A program made the translations under genes and the position numbers. Positions 11,117 through 24,238 of a stretch of 64,000 bases of DNA are shown here, piece by piece. Origin of the DNA: Fratercula arctica (taxonomy: Eukaryota; Chordata; Aves; Charadriiformes; Alcidae); assembly GCA_947846985.1 (NCBI GenBank), contig CANTUZ010000002.1, positions 125,078,889 to 125,142,888 of the forward strand. The letters run 5' to 3'. Position 1 is the stretch's first letter. Every line of letters starts with the position of its first letter. A model generated the notes under the pieces. It was not told the DNA's origin. It saw nothing but the letters and a program-made list of their open reading frames with translations, and did no database searches.

Positions 11117-13355
11117 TGAGTGTTTAAGTATTTGAACAAATATTTATTCAAAATGCATTATTAGAAGGGCAAACTCTGGGTACTAGAATGTCTTACTACA
11201 GCCCTGGCAAGAGGAAAACTTGGGCAAGTATATAACAAACATGATAAGCAGACAATAAATAGCTTCCAGACCTCTATTACTGATAATTTGCCTGAGGCAC
11301 TATGTAAGAGACAGGTCCTGAACAGGGCTTTGAAGAAGTGTAGCATTTGGATCATCCCTACTGATTCTCCAGAACCTGGAAAACAGGAAATAAAAAGATA
11401 ATTCTTGTTTAAAAACACATATCCTGGAGATCTGTGAGTTAGAAAAAAAGAACAGACCCATTCATCCTGCAGCTGGAGCTGAAGAACTAAAATGAGCAAG
11501 AAAGAGTGAAAACTTATTTCTGTCAGGTGAAGCCTGAATGTGCACAGAGGTAGACTATTTACTGGATTACAAAGGTGACTTAGTCACTTTCAGAGAAAAT
11601 GGTACGCTTTGGCCAAATCCAATCCTTATACCATCAGATCAAGGGGTCTTATGCACTGAAGTGGGTAGAAAGGGATAAACATTTTTCCCAAGAAGATTAT
11701 ATGTCATTAATCTCCTATTTAATAATTTTATTAAAAACTTTTAAAAGTAAAAAGAACTTTGTCACTCCTGGTTCACCCACAAAGAGATTCCTGTGTCCCT
11801 GTGGGAAGGGGTCAGCACCCTTTTTTGGCTCATCACTTAAGACCCATCACCTGATTGCAGTAACAGGAAAGATGCTGTTTTGATTGATTTGTGTCCTGTC
11901 TGTTTTCCTTCTCATCTTCTCACTCAACTGCCCCCCTAATTGTATACCTAATCTGCAGGTATACAAATGAGCAGGGTCAACTCACATCTCATAAAATTCA
12001 GAGTTCAGTGTCAGTTCTGGCTTTCCCCTGGTAAGGCTGGAGAAGGTTTTCCTTAGGTTGCTCTCTTTTGCAGTCTCCGGGCTGGTGGTGCTCTCTTAGA
12101 CTGCATCTCCATCTTGTGCCTGGCTGAGATGCGAGCCCTGGATGTGCCAAACCTGCTAACCCCTTGCAAGAGCGGTCTGCCTCCAACGGCCAAATGCAGA
12201 TCTGAGCTGGTAAGCAGCAGGCAATGGAGTTACCCGGTGTGGCAACCATCAGCCACAGCTGCGTCTTATGCCCAGCTGGTGCCTTATCCTAAGCTACAGA
12301 CACTGGCCAGATGTGGGAGGCAGCTCTGGCAGCCCCCATCTCCCAGCCAGGCTGACGCTGGCAGCCACACCACTCGCCTTGTAGCACGGCAATGGCAGAG
12401 GAGCCCTCTTGCAGACAGGTTGAGCGCAGGCAGCTGATGCCTGCCTCTCCCTGATAAGACCAGCGCTTACCTAAGCTCCTCTTTCTATTCTGCTGGTGGC
12501 TATTTGGCTGCCAGCATCAGGGGAGCAGAGGGCTGCTGAGCCGAGCCAAGCATCACACTCGCTTTCTGTCCCATCTCTGCTGGCAGAAGGGAACAGGCAG
12601 TACTGTCACCTGGCAAGGTCCGAATGAGCGACTTCTCCTCCTCAGTCCATAGGAGAGTGCCTGCACCCCTGTCTCCTAGAAAGCAGTTTCCCGGAAGGGA
12701 AAGAGCAGCAGAACCCTCTCATACCATGCTCCAGGGGTGAGTTGCAAGTAGCAACTGGGAGCAACATCCTGGGGCAAGTGTGTCTCACCAGCTTCTCCCA
12801 ACAGCACGGTATGGATCAGTGTGCTGGGCTAAATAACCTCTGAAAGGAGAGGGTTCAGGGAGTGCCAAGACTCAGGTTGAGGTTGGCTGTTTCTAAGCTA
12901 AGAGGTTTGCCAAGGTGCAGAGTGAAAGAGTGACTCAAGGTACAAATCCCAGACACCTGCTGCCCAAATGATGTGTTGGCTGTATTGGCCAAACAACATT
13001 GTATTACTGTATGCTTCACATATTTTCTGTCGTGGGGCCTTGATATTAAAGAACGATGGGAGGTTATTGAACACAATGTGGATTAATGAAGGAAATTCTA
13101 CACTCTGTGTCGTTCAGGGATCAGGTGAAATTACCAGAAGGATTCTTTCTGGTCTTAATATCAGGAAGTTTATTACTTTGCTGACATTGGTGCTACTGAG
13201 GCTGTAGTTAGACAAGATGGTAAACCTGTTTTAAGATGCTTGTTACAAGATCAAAAACCCTGTGGCCATATGACACAAAACACTAAAACAACTTCAGTCT
13301 GTCAGTTCAAATTTGTTCCAAATATTTTGAGTTCTTAGTACAACTTCAATCTGTC

Positions 13356-13853
13356 TTGACAGATCAGTTTTTAGCTCATCCTGCCCACTCTAATTTTATG
13401 CCGAATACACATCATCTGTTTACCCATAGTTGGGATAAAGCCTGGCATATATCCATACCCTGTACTCTGGCTACTTCATCAGAAATATGCCCGTGCCTCA
13501 TTCAGGTCAGATTTGTACCACGGGATGATCCAGGAGCACACAGATCTTACGCTGTGGAAGCACAGCCTGCGTGTGCCCTGTTGATAGAAATGGTATGTGA
13601 CAGAAATAATCTAGGAAAAAAAGTAAAAAGTATTAAAGCTGGAGGAAAGCGAAAAAGAACGAGATCTTACTTAAAAAGAAAAAATGCATGTGAAACAAAA
13701 GATGTGAAAACCACACGCAAAACTGCGTGTAATGCAAATACGGTTGCACACAGTACCAGATGTAAAGCATTGAGAATACGGATTAAAGGCAATTCAAGAC
13801 TAGGCAGAAGGTCAACGCAAGCTCCTCAACTTGATGAAGGAATTACTGGGTGA
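13356..13853 (+). CDS. Unassigned 165-codon ORF with a basic C-terminal half
   Basis: The ORF runs from ATG at 13356 to TGA at 13851-13853. The first 80 residues are unremarkable. Residues about 87-110 are strongly basic (KKVKSIKAGGKRKRTRSYLK), followed by Cys residues and a TRCKALRIRI segment. The order of basic run, Cys and RCKA weakly recalls the heparin-binding tail of VEGF-A, but the cystine-knot domain is not visible upstream and the nucleotide similarity is poor. No promoter, splice structure or known neighbour supports expression. It may be chance, a decayed retrocopy or part of an old element. Confidence 0.2.
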   Translation: MTDQFLAHPAHSNFMPNTHHLFTHSWDKAWHISIPCTLATSSEICPCLIQVRFVPRDDPGAHRSYAVEAQPACALLIEMVCDRNNLGKKVKSIKAGGKRKRTRSYLKRKNACETKDVKTTRKTACNANTVAHSTRCKALRIRIKGNSRLGRRSTQAPQLDEGITG

Positions 13854-14554
13854 AAATCTGTGGTCTATTTTATGAAGACCAGGCCAAACAGAGTGAACCT
13901 TTCCGCTTTAATGTTGGTTGATCGTAAGTAATTGCAAGTCACTTTGGTGAAGCAGTCTGGATTGCGCATATGGACTTGAATATATTTTTACTCCAGCTCT
14001 GAACGTAAGGCTGTACAGCTGCAAACAAATGGGAAGAATGCACCTATAAAATGGGAGGACTCTATCTGGAGGAGATGAAGAAAATCTCATTAAAATCTAA
14101 TGAAAGACAATTTAAGAGACTAAGGAGATAAAAAATACCACATGATCTCATTAAATTAGTAATTGAAAAACTCTTGAGAGCAGATTTAGACTTGACAGAT
14201 TTCTAACTCCTTTCCTTCCTCTAGCTAAATGTCCTCCGCTTACAGGTGCAACTGCTTTGTTTTGGGTGACAACAGATCTACCCCTGCATGTAGATGTCCA
14301 TCACAGCTAAAATGTCAGCTGGAACTCACTGGTGAGAAGACCATGTTTTGATTTTTTTCTTTTTTTCTCTTCTTCTTCTGTCTGCTAGTGAAAGGGACAG
14401 GCATAAGGGAAGCGAGGGGAACAGAGGTATCTCATCACCTGGTCTCTTGTTGCCTAATGAGCTTGCCAAAATTGAAGATATTATTTGGGTTCTTCCTTCT
14501 TAGAAATTGGTGTGAAAGCAGCATTATTAAAAAACTGTAAAAGCAATCTCATCA

Positions 14555-14580
14555 TTTATATAGATGTATTTCTATATAAA
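14555..14580 (+). other. Perfect 9-bp inverted repeat, 8-nt loop
   Basis: TTTATATAG (14555-14563), loop ATGTATTT, CTATATAAA (14572-14580). It is AT-rich, and chance occurrence is plausible in such DNA. Confidence 0.8.
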
Positions 14581-17500
14581 AAGATTACCAAAGTAATACC
14601 AGATTGCTCTTTTCTAACCGGCTAATTAGCAAGATGAGGTGTCTATTCGAGATCACCAAGTCTCCCCTGTTTAGACATAGTAATGTAACCACACATTATT
14701 ACTCTCCTAATTTACAGGACAACTGCCAGATACTTTCTCAAAAAACATATTTCTCTCTCTCTCTCTTTGAGAAATAAAAACAATTATTTAACAAAACAAA
14801 GGTAGAACGCAGGTTGGTCTAGAAAGGAGCTGGAGGCTAAATGAAAAGAGAAATTTAGCTGATACAACAAAAGTGCTATAGAGTGTGACTAAGCCTGGTT
14901 GAAATTTGAAATCTTGATAATTTAGGATATATACTGAGATAAATTAAAATGTCATTCTGGTTCAGAAGAACACTAGAAATATCAAAAAGGGCACTTTCCT
15001 TACAGGTTAAAGAAAGACCCATCTTCCAAGGGCTTCACTGGCTCCTTACTTTTGAGACTCCAAGATTATGCACACCGTAGGCACTTCTCTCGAGACAAAT
15101 CATCCACCCAAAATAATTTCAGGATTTTTTACGAGTTAAAAAAAAGTGTTACTGTGCAGAAATGCAATGAACGTCGCAGTTTAGCGCTCACAGAAATGGA
15201 CACAGAATTCTGCTTTAGTTCAAAAAGAAGTGGCAATGGCAACCCACCAGTTACACCTTCACTTCTTAAAACCAGAAAAATGCCCTTGTCACTCTGTCCC
15301 TTGGCTTCACGAATTTGACATTTACTGTTGTGGACAGTGAAAGAAAGTTTCTGCAGCTCATAACTGCAAGCCACCAATCGTATCTTCCTTCTCTGCATTT
15401 ACCAAATGAAAAGGGTGTGAAATTAGCTTTTTAGCCTTTTAGTGATTAAAAACAAAGTTAATTGTGATGGAACACTAACCACAATTATGGTAATCAACTC
15501 TAAAATGAGAATGAATCCTTAATATTAGATTCAATTTTGTTAATGAGAAACTGGATTTAGGAACTGTTACTTGATTAACTAACCAAGAGATGTAAAGAAG
15601 CAGGGAAAGCCTGAACATAATACAGCACTCAAATCCTTTGGGGAAAGGGTAAATACTTTAATATCTAGTAGCACACAAAAGGCAGCTGTGCTCTGCAGCC
15701 ACCTGCTACTAAATGCCTTTGGGAAAGAAGCCACACCGGCAAGGGAAGGCATCCGATCAAGAGAAACAAGACGAGGTTCTATCTTGGAGCAAGCAAACAA
15801 AAGCAACGTGCTACAGGTGTCAAGATGCCTTAGAGGGAGGAGGCAGGGTTCAGATTTAAGGGTTATAGGACATGGTTAATCTGCCTTTATAGTGGTGCTC
15901 ATTTAAGGCACCGACTTTGCATAAACCCGTTATTTTCACAAAACTTCACAAAGTTCACTTATTCCCAGAATACAAACGCAGATAACAGGGACCTCGGAAG
16001 CTGGCTGGCTGAACTCAAGCAATACTTGCTTTACAGGTGGTGCCAAAGCCCTGAAAGAGGAGGAATTTTTTTGCTCATCCCATTCTTGGCATTTCAGCAC
16101 AGCGAGCACCTAGGAACGGCTGCCGACTGCCTTAAACAAATGAGTTCCGCTTCACAAGTAAGAAGCAGCCAAAACCAGCGGGACTCCCTGAAGAGTCTGA
16201 GGCAAACCAGCACTGGGACTCATGGTGCTCCTCAAAGCCACTGGTGGCTCTGCTGCCGCCGTCCCCAACACCGCAGAGATCTCGGAGCGAATGGGGTGAC
16301 GCCAGGAGAGCGGTGTCCTGAGCCACCGGTGCGCCCAGCACCCGCTGGGGCCACAGGAATGATTTCGTAGCCACCCTTGCTCCCGGGGACGTGGCTACCA
16401 CAGCCTGACTTGCCGCTGTCTCTGTTGTGGGTTACTGCTGCTTCGCGGCGCCACATGACCTGCTTAATTGGAATTTGTGCCAGCTTAGGTAGTGGCAATT
16501 TGGATTTGATTTCCGGCGTTTATTTATGAATATTATCTGAGTAGATGTGATCTCAACAAATGGCTTAATCTACAGTTTTCTTTCTATTTTTAATAGAAAC
16601 CAGCTTCAATTTTCATACATGTAATTTTTCTTGCAGAGTGTCTCTTTGCCCACAGATTCCTCCTTGAACAAGGGGCACAGGTCAAAAAAAGCAGATACCA
16701 GATTATGATACAGAGAGAGACATCTGCAGATATGAGTTTTCTTTGTTTGCCTTTTATGCTGGGGAACAAACTCTGCCTGAAGCTCTATAGTATGCAGACA
16801 TCTAGTGGCTGGATAATATAGTGCAATTAAACATCTTTACAGGACACCGGTAAAAATTTTGCACAGTCACATCATCATCTGAAGGCCAGATACCTCGGGT
16901 CCTGTTGAAAACAGATTCTTTGTCTCTGCAAGTCCTTTTTTCATTCATTACAGCCCTAGTCATGGGTATTTTGAGGTTCTTTGGCTTTGTGTGTTTCTAG
17001 GATTTCATTTTAAATTGTGTAGAACTGGGGTGGTCAAAATATAAAATGCCAAGAAATCGGGAAGGTTCAAATTGCTGCAGCACATCTGCTAAATCGCAGC
17101 CTATGATTTCACACTGAGCCTCATGCACTTGATAATCATTACTGGCTTCCCTGCCAACAGCACACAGCTCCCAGGGTTTTTTGTGTTTGTTTTTGATTTG
17201 TCTTTTGAGTAAACATCTCCTTATCTATGTGAATTACTACATGTTTCTAAGCCATGAATAAATCTTTCTGCTACCTTTGGTTTGTATTTTTCTCTTCTCG
17301 CTCAGCCACACTTACAATTATCCAACTAAAGAGACTGAGCTTTTTTTCTAATTATGAATAAAGATAATGAAATTCACTTCTAACTGACCTCTAGTGCATC
17401 AAAAAAATCTGGTATCTTTATAACATGAGGTTAAACACATATTTTCCAGAATTGCTTTATACCTGCTATTTAAAATACTGCTGACATAGTGTATCATACG

Positions 17501-20500
17501 CAGTTGTACGTGTTTCACTGACTTATCATAGCTTTCATCTGTTTCATGCTCACCACTGCCAGATGTTTACATGGGAGGCACTTCAGAAAGCACGGTTTGT
17601 AGTGTATATTTGTATTAAAGCCTAAGGGATGCATGGAGTTTATGTCTATGTAAGATCAAGGTGGTTTTCTCTCCATCTCAGACACAAACACCACCTTAAA
17701 TAATAAGCACAAGAGGTGCTTATGCGCTTGAAGCTCCAGCCTTCTCAAGTGCTTCACTTTCTAAAAGAATGGAGTTTGTGTTATGATTTTATTTTTTTAC
17801 TGTCTTCTGGGAGTGGAGGGGTAACCCAACACAGGGAATGGAGTGAAGAGTCAGGATTTAGGATAAGGATGGGTGTGTGTTGCCCAAGGATGAGCAGCCG
17901 GTTCCCTGGCGCTGGTGGGAGAGGGGCAGGAGAGCAGCAGATTTGGGAATAACGTTTGCTAGACGTGGTTTCTAATCACTGATTTGGGAGCTGGCTGTGA
18001 GTTAGTCAGCTGGTTTCACCCAACCCAGAATGGACCACTTCCAACACAATTGAGTTGAGATGGAAACAGAGAAGGAGTATTTCCAACCACATCTCTGGTA
18101 GAGAAAAAGACACTTATGGAAGTTTCTTTATGCTGTTTTTGCTTTATACTGTCTTTATGCCTTCTTTTTTTCTTTTTTATTCATGGCTTAAATAGCTCAT
18201 TGTGTACTTTATAGGGCAAGTTATTTTCAAGTTTATCTAATATTTCTCATTCTCAGGCCCCATATTCGGTTGTTTGCCTGATATCTGGGGAGGAGAAAGG
18301 CCTCTTTGGATCAACATGGGGTCAGGCTCTGGGAAGACCAAAGAGAAATAAAGAGCTGCCACTGCCACTGTACACAGCATGGTAAGAATGCTGGTGAGAA
18401 GGACGTGAAGATACTGGAAAGAAGGGTCACAAAAATGATGCAGCAATGAAAAACAAACCTTGCAACAGAAGTCATCATCTCAGAAATTTTACCAGGGAGA
18501 AGTCTGAAGAGGTGACCTGACTACTGAGCAATGCTTAACCTTGCAGATAAGGCCGTAACAAGTCCTCCTGGACAAGGACCACTTGTGTTGCAGGGCAATA
18601 TGAAGAGTCTCTCTCTAACACAGCTGACTGCTGAGTCTTTTTCTTATTCCTGGCATCATATGGATAGCCAGTCTATGATCAGAGAGAAATATCCCTCAGG
18701 TGATACAGGGAAGAAGGCACTTGCAAAGTGAGTGTAAAATTCATTAATATATTTGAAGCATTCAAATAAATACTGTAAGAGAGAAAAGTCTCAAGACAAA
18801 ATGAATGATGATGTCTACAGAGCAAGTCTCAAACAGCATTCAGTATAAAGGACCTACGACGGAATAATGAATAATGGGGGGAAAGAGAAGGGAACAGGAC
18901 TTTAACACATATACTCACATATAATCACATATAAACACAGGTAAAAATATCCAATCATATAAATGCAAACAGTGTATTGCATGCACAGTGCTGGTGAACT
19001 GATGCTAGGCACACAGTCTTCATACTGGACTTTCTTAGCTTTAATTAGAAGTTCTAAAATTCATTTTAAATTGTCCTTGTTTTAAAAATAGTTTGTCTAT
19101 GTGTAGCATTCTAAAAATATGAATATACACACTGATATGTTCTTACAATGACAGTTATGGTTGCATAAATAAATGTGCACATAAACACTTCCAAACACAT
19201 CCTGCATGGTCCAGCCTCAGGAGATCTGGTGGATGGTTCTCCATCTGCCTGACATTTCAGCAGGCAGCACCGGTGTATAAAGGAAGAACCCATCTCAATG
19301 GTTCACTCCATGGCTGTTGATGCCACCGTGAAACCCATACAAGGAGGAAAAGGCAAGCCAAAATTTGTCCTCTTTCCAGGGTACTCAGCCCTAAAAGAGG
19401 ATTTTCCCCTTCTCCTCTGTAGCCATCATTCACCATGGGGTTCCCCCATTTCTGCAAGGAAGGATGCTTCTCTTCATTCTCACTGGAGCTAATGTGACAA
19501 CCAGGAAAGGATTAATTTGCACAAGGCTATTACTGCACCAGTGCTGTGCCCACTAGTCAAACTCAATGAAGACGAGTCTGAGCATATGGCAGCTGCACCC
19601 TGGCAGGTTCTGGAGAACACTGATGGGTATGACTTCTTGTGAAGCTGCCTGTGCATGGATCTCCCCCTCCTTGTTGCTTCTGCAGTCTTGGCAAAATTCA
19701 GCTGAAACTTCTCAGTAAAATTATTTCTTCTTTATGTTGCCTTATTGTTAAGCACTTCTAACTCTTCAGCAATGATAGCCTTCAATTATCCTCTGGGATT
19801 CAGGAACACATTTGGATCAACCTTCAGGAGACAGATAGGGATGCTGGCCAGGGACCACCCTTATGCCCTCTTAGACCCAGTGTCCTAGTTCACATCTGTT
19901 TCTACACACAGCTACCATACCATGCTTGCCGCTGTAATGTCTGGGATCGAGTCTACCCTTTAACACACACTAGTTTATGCCTGGTCACCTCCCAGAGATA
20001 CTCTGGGGACAGGCCTAGTCTGAAGACCATAGTCTGAAGTCAAACTAAGAGCTTAAAGTCTCTAAGTTTTCCTGGGAGCTCCAGAAAACTACAAAGGAAC
20101 CCAAAGAACACCTGCAGAGAGAAGATCATCAACAGCAGACGATCTGCCCCAACTCACCTGCCTTCTCCCAAGTGCTGGATTTCTTCTCATTCCCAACATC
20201 TTCCTAAAATTTACCAGAAGGCTGCAGAGCCAGATTTTGTCTCATGAGACACGCAGCTGTTTTTAAGCATTATGTCATTAATTTCTCAATCAACAAGCGT
20301 GTAACTGCTCAACACCTCTTGGAAATTTATAATTCACATTTCTAATAAATCTTTAAAATTATGTGGAGCATCACACACATTAATGCTTACCTTTAGAAAT
20401 ACTTCCAGTGCAGATAACAATCTGATTCAGAAGAATTTTAGCAGCTGTAGGCTTGAAGAGGAAATTATTAATTTAGGGCCTTACACTACCCTCACAACTC

Positions 20501-23500
20501 ATTTATCAGTTTTTATGATTTCTTAAAAATGTTAATACAAAGGCAAGCAAGTGGAACTCTAACTGGAGAGTAGCAGAGCCTCGCCACGCTCAACAAAACC
20601 TCTCATGGATGCAGTGTAACTGAAGTAATACACAGAGAGCCCTTCCTGCAAATTCCTCCCTGCAGATTCCTACCAAAACCAGAAAGACTAATTTAACTTT
20701 TCCCAGCACACTATGAATGTGGGTTGACCAACCTGTAATTAGAATGGGTGTGGTTTGTGAATGAATTTGTTGTTATAGTTAGATCTGGTTCTAAAGACAA
20801 AATACAGTTATAAGTATTTTTACCAGTGGGTTTTTTTCCTCTTTCAAAGCCAAACCTACCAAAAAAAGTCTGACAAACGTTGAGAAAAATTTACTAACCT
20901 CAGCTCCTGAGTAGTAGTATTTATATGACTAGAAGTTCACTGCACAAGGCAATGCAGGAAAGAACAGCAAACACAGGAAGGGAGCACAGGAAAGAGAAAT
21001 AATGGACTTCAGTTTTTTGGTGGAGACATTACATCATTTGCTTTGCAATGTATCTGTATTTCACAGCCAGAATAATATCAGCCAGCTCCAAGATAAGGAA
21101 CACGTTTATTTAGAGAATAAATCCAGTTCAGATTTCATCATAATGTCAATATTTGATGTATTAATATTGCAGTTCCTCTCAGTTAATACTCAGCAGTTAA
21201 TAACATGTTGTGTGCAAAGGGAACAGATCTTCCGAATGAGCTGTGCATATAATCTGGGAATTGCCAGGTTCGGAACGTGGTTCACTCTGCTTTTGGAGGG
21301 TTCCTTCATTGCTGGGTGCAAGAAGATAGGAACAGATCTTCAATCGGCAGAAACCAGTGGACTTCCACCTTGTGGGGCTTTGTTTTGCAGTGGGTTTTTT
21401 TCAAGATTTTAGTGCAAAACCTAACCGTTAGGACAAATTATCAAGACTCCTGTCAAAAACTGTGGATAGTCCAGCCTAGTCCCTGTAGGCCATTGCAGCA
21501 GACTTCACGCAGAGACTCCTCCCTGCCCTATGGCAAGATGTGGGCCAGCGGGAGGTCACACTCTGGTGACCAGGGTGTTGGGGTTGGGCTCTGGCTGCAG
21601 CTGCTTGAGGAGCCATTGCTGAAAGGTAGAGGGGCAGCAGCCAGTGAAGCAGCTACATGGACATTCTGGAAGTGCTGGGGACATAGCAGATGGAAAGCGT
21701 GGTTTTGGCCAGCACTGAAATCTTGAACCCCTGGATTAGATAATGGTGTTATACTTCATTAAATTTGGGCAGAAGGTAGAGAAGGACTTCCTTAAACATA
21801 ACCCTAAGAAATACAAGTTTCTATAGACCCAAGGAGCAATTTGCCAATTGCTACTCTTGCTAAACCCAAAATAACGAGATGACTTCATGGTGGGCTGCTT
21901 GCTGTACGTTTTCTTATTGCAATGCATACTGTCAAGGGCAGCTGGGTGACCCTCCAAAGGACACACGTGTTTCTGCAGTACACACAGTTATGAAAACATG
22001 AAGTAGTCAGCAGTATCCACTCCCCCTCACCCAGCTCACGTGTGGTGTGTGGATTTGTACTATTATTCTGCTGTCCCTAATATGCACATAAATGACGCGC
22101 AGAATTCATAACTCATGATTCAGCAGTAGCTCTCCCCATAGCCCTTGATGAGGTGGATTAAGCATGGCTTCTAACACTGCAATCACCATTGCCTGGTGAT
22201 GACTTTGTGACCGATGACTCACGGACCTGTTCCAAGGGAGTAACCTCCCCTTTGTGAACCCTCGGTTTGCACCCCCACCGTGCCCCGGCCTGGAGCTTGC
22301 CATCTGTGCCTCCTTCCACTCACATAGGTCTCTGCATAAACCTGCCCTCCTCATGCTAGTAAAGTGGACCTCACTGATAGCTATGGCGATCAAAGCTACT
22401 GCCCACCACATTTTTGACTCTGTCCTTCATACCTTGGCGTTTTGCAGGAATGCAAAGCTATGAGCTTGACTAGCTGGCTTAGACTACCATCCCCTTATCT
22501 GTTCTGTCAGATGTGTCATGTGTGGCCCAGCGTGGCAATCCCCATGCTGTGCAGGGAGATCACGACACGCAGAGCAGGTCCCCCGACCACCATCCTCAGC
22601 AATGTACAGAAACAAATGGAACTGTCGTAATTCACAGGAGAACAAAGGCCGATCATTTTCTGCCTGAACTGAACATTTCTTTGCAAAGTTCCATGACTCG
22701 CCAAGTAGAAAATAATCCAGATGATTCTGTTTATTGTTTTATCAGTTAATTTTCCCTATTTCAAAATTGTCCTTTATTTCAGTTAGGTTCCTAGTAATGC
22801 AAATGTCATTCATCCTTATTCAGATAAACCCTGTTAAGTGCATGGGTTTGGCAGAGAAGTGTTCCTTTCTGCTCAAAAATTAATTCTGAATTTGTATAAT
22901 ACTCTCTGTGAACAAACAATGTGTTTATTAGCTTTATAGAATGCACTGCCCCTCTACAGAAAAGATGGTTACTGACAACACAAGAGACGATATGGAATAA
23001 AATTAAATCTTACATTCAAAACAATAATGAGTATTTCTACATATGAACATTCATACCAAGCTTAAAATTAGTACTATTTGGATGACAGACCACTATTGAA
23101 CACTATGGCAAAGAAATTATATAAGCGATGATAATTACCATTTAAAAATAGTTAACAGTGTGAACTGGAAGATTTAATGTGTTTTCTTCTTTTAACATAC
23201 AGCTCCATTCCCAGAATTTCACTGGACCGTGTGGACAGACCAACTGTCACAGCTGTCTATCAAGGCTGAATTAGATGAAGACAAACAATACAGGCTTTGT
23301 GGTTCAACTGAAGCAGCAGCCTCAAAAGTTTCCATTTCTCATCTGAGGGCACTGTGGGAGCATTGTCTTCCCCCTCTCTGAAAAGAGAATGGAACAATTA
23401 TGTTACTGAAATTCCTCCGCAGTGGGTCTGAAAGACTGTTTATGTCCAGCCAGGGAGTCAGGGAAAACTAAAAGCAGGGATTTCATGACAGCAGGTGGGG

Positions 23501-24187
23501 GCAGTCTCGGGGTATATACTTCAGTGCCATAATGGTCCTGATTCTTCTCTTTTAGGGTAAAGCCAGTGCTGGAAGATTTAATGGAGGAAATGGCAATAAA
23601 AATGCAAAGTTAAATACAGTGGTAAAATTACTAACTTGAAAGAAAGCTTTACAGTTGGCTTTCTGAATCAGTCAGGTAATTGATTCTAATGTGGAGAGCA
23701 CGGTTGTAAACTAGAAAGGAAAATATACTAGTCACTGAGAATTTTTTGCTGGTTGCCTTTTTAGGGGCCGTACCAAGTGAAGTGCTGAGTACGCAGCTCT
23801 CATGGGAGTCAGGTGGGCTCAGGAGGTAGAAAGCAATCACCCAATTTGTCCCTCCTAATAATGGTTATTCATTATCAGCAGAGATAAATCAATACTTGTT
23901 TTCATGCGAACATATAGTCACATGCTTTAGCATAACCTTAGGAAATCAGCTGCTCGGGTCACCCCAGTGCTTCTCAGTTCAGAAGTGGTAGGTAGGAGAG
24001 TGACAAATCATTTCATTCTGTTGTACTAATAATCTCATTTTTCCTGAGGTTATTTTAGTGCCAACTATAGCTTAGTATGTACAAAAAAACCCCAGAAATC
24101 CGTAAGTGCTTGGGTGCAAATAGTCACGTGGGGCTACAACTGCTTGCAGGAAGAGTCAACACATCTAGAGAGTCCCCTCTTTTTCTT

Positions 24188-24238
24188 AAAGGAGTGTAGA
24201 GGCTCCACTTCTTAAGGAGTGTAGAAGCTGCCACTCAC
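24188..24238 (+). repeat. Imperfect tandem duplication
   Basis: CTTAAAGGAGTGTAGAGGCT then CCACTTCTTAAGGAGTGTAG AAGCTGCCACT-type wording shows a unit of about 28 bp, TTAA(A)GGAGTGTAGARGCT, repeated with small changes. Confidence 0.7.

Larger units (their letters stand above)
9416..13355. other. Gene-free stretch with GC-rich patches
   Basis: GC-rich patches at about 9.95-10.5 kb and 12.05-12.8 kb stand out from AT-rich surroundings. They contain many short ORFs on both strands but no domain, and could be old unrecognised repeats. The remainder is ordinary non-coding DNA. Confidence 0.5.

Noticed and set aside
12114..12437. 107-codon ORF in a GC-rich patch
   Set aside because: No recognisable domain, no splice or promoter context, and an overlapping opposite-strand ORF; compatible with chance in GC-rich DNA.
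21002..21726. Two overlapping plus-strand ORFs of 136 and 149 codons
   Set aside because: Different frames, no recognisable family, and partly in a GC-rich patch; no evidence of a gene.
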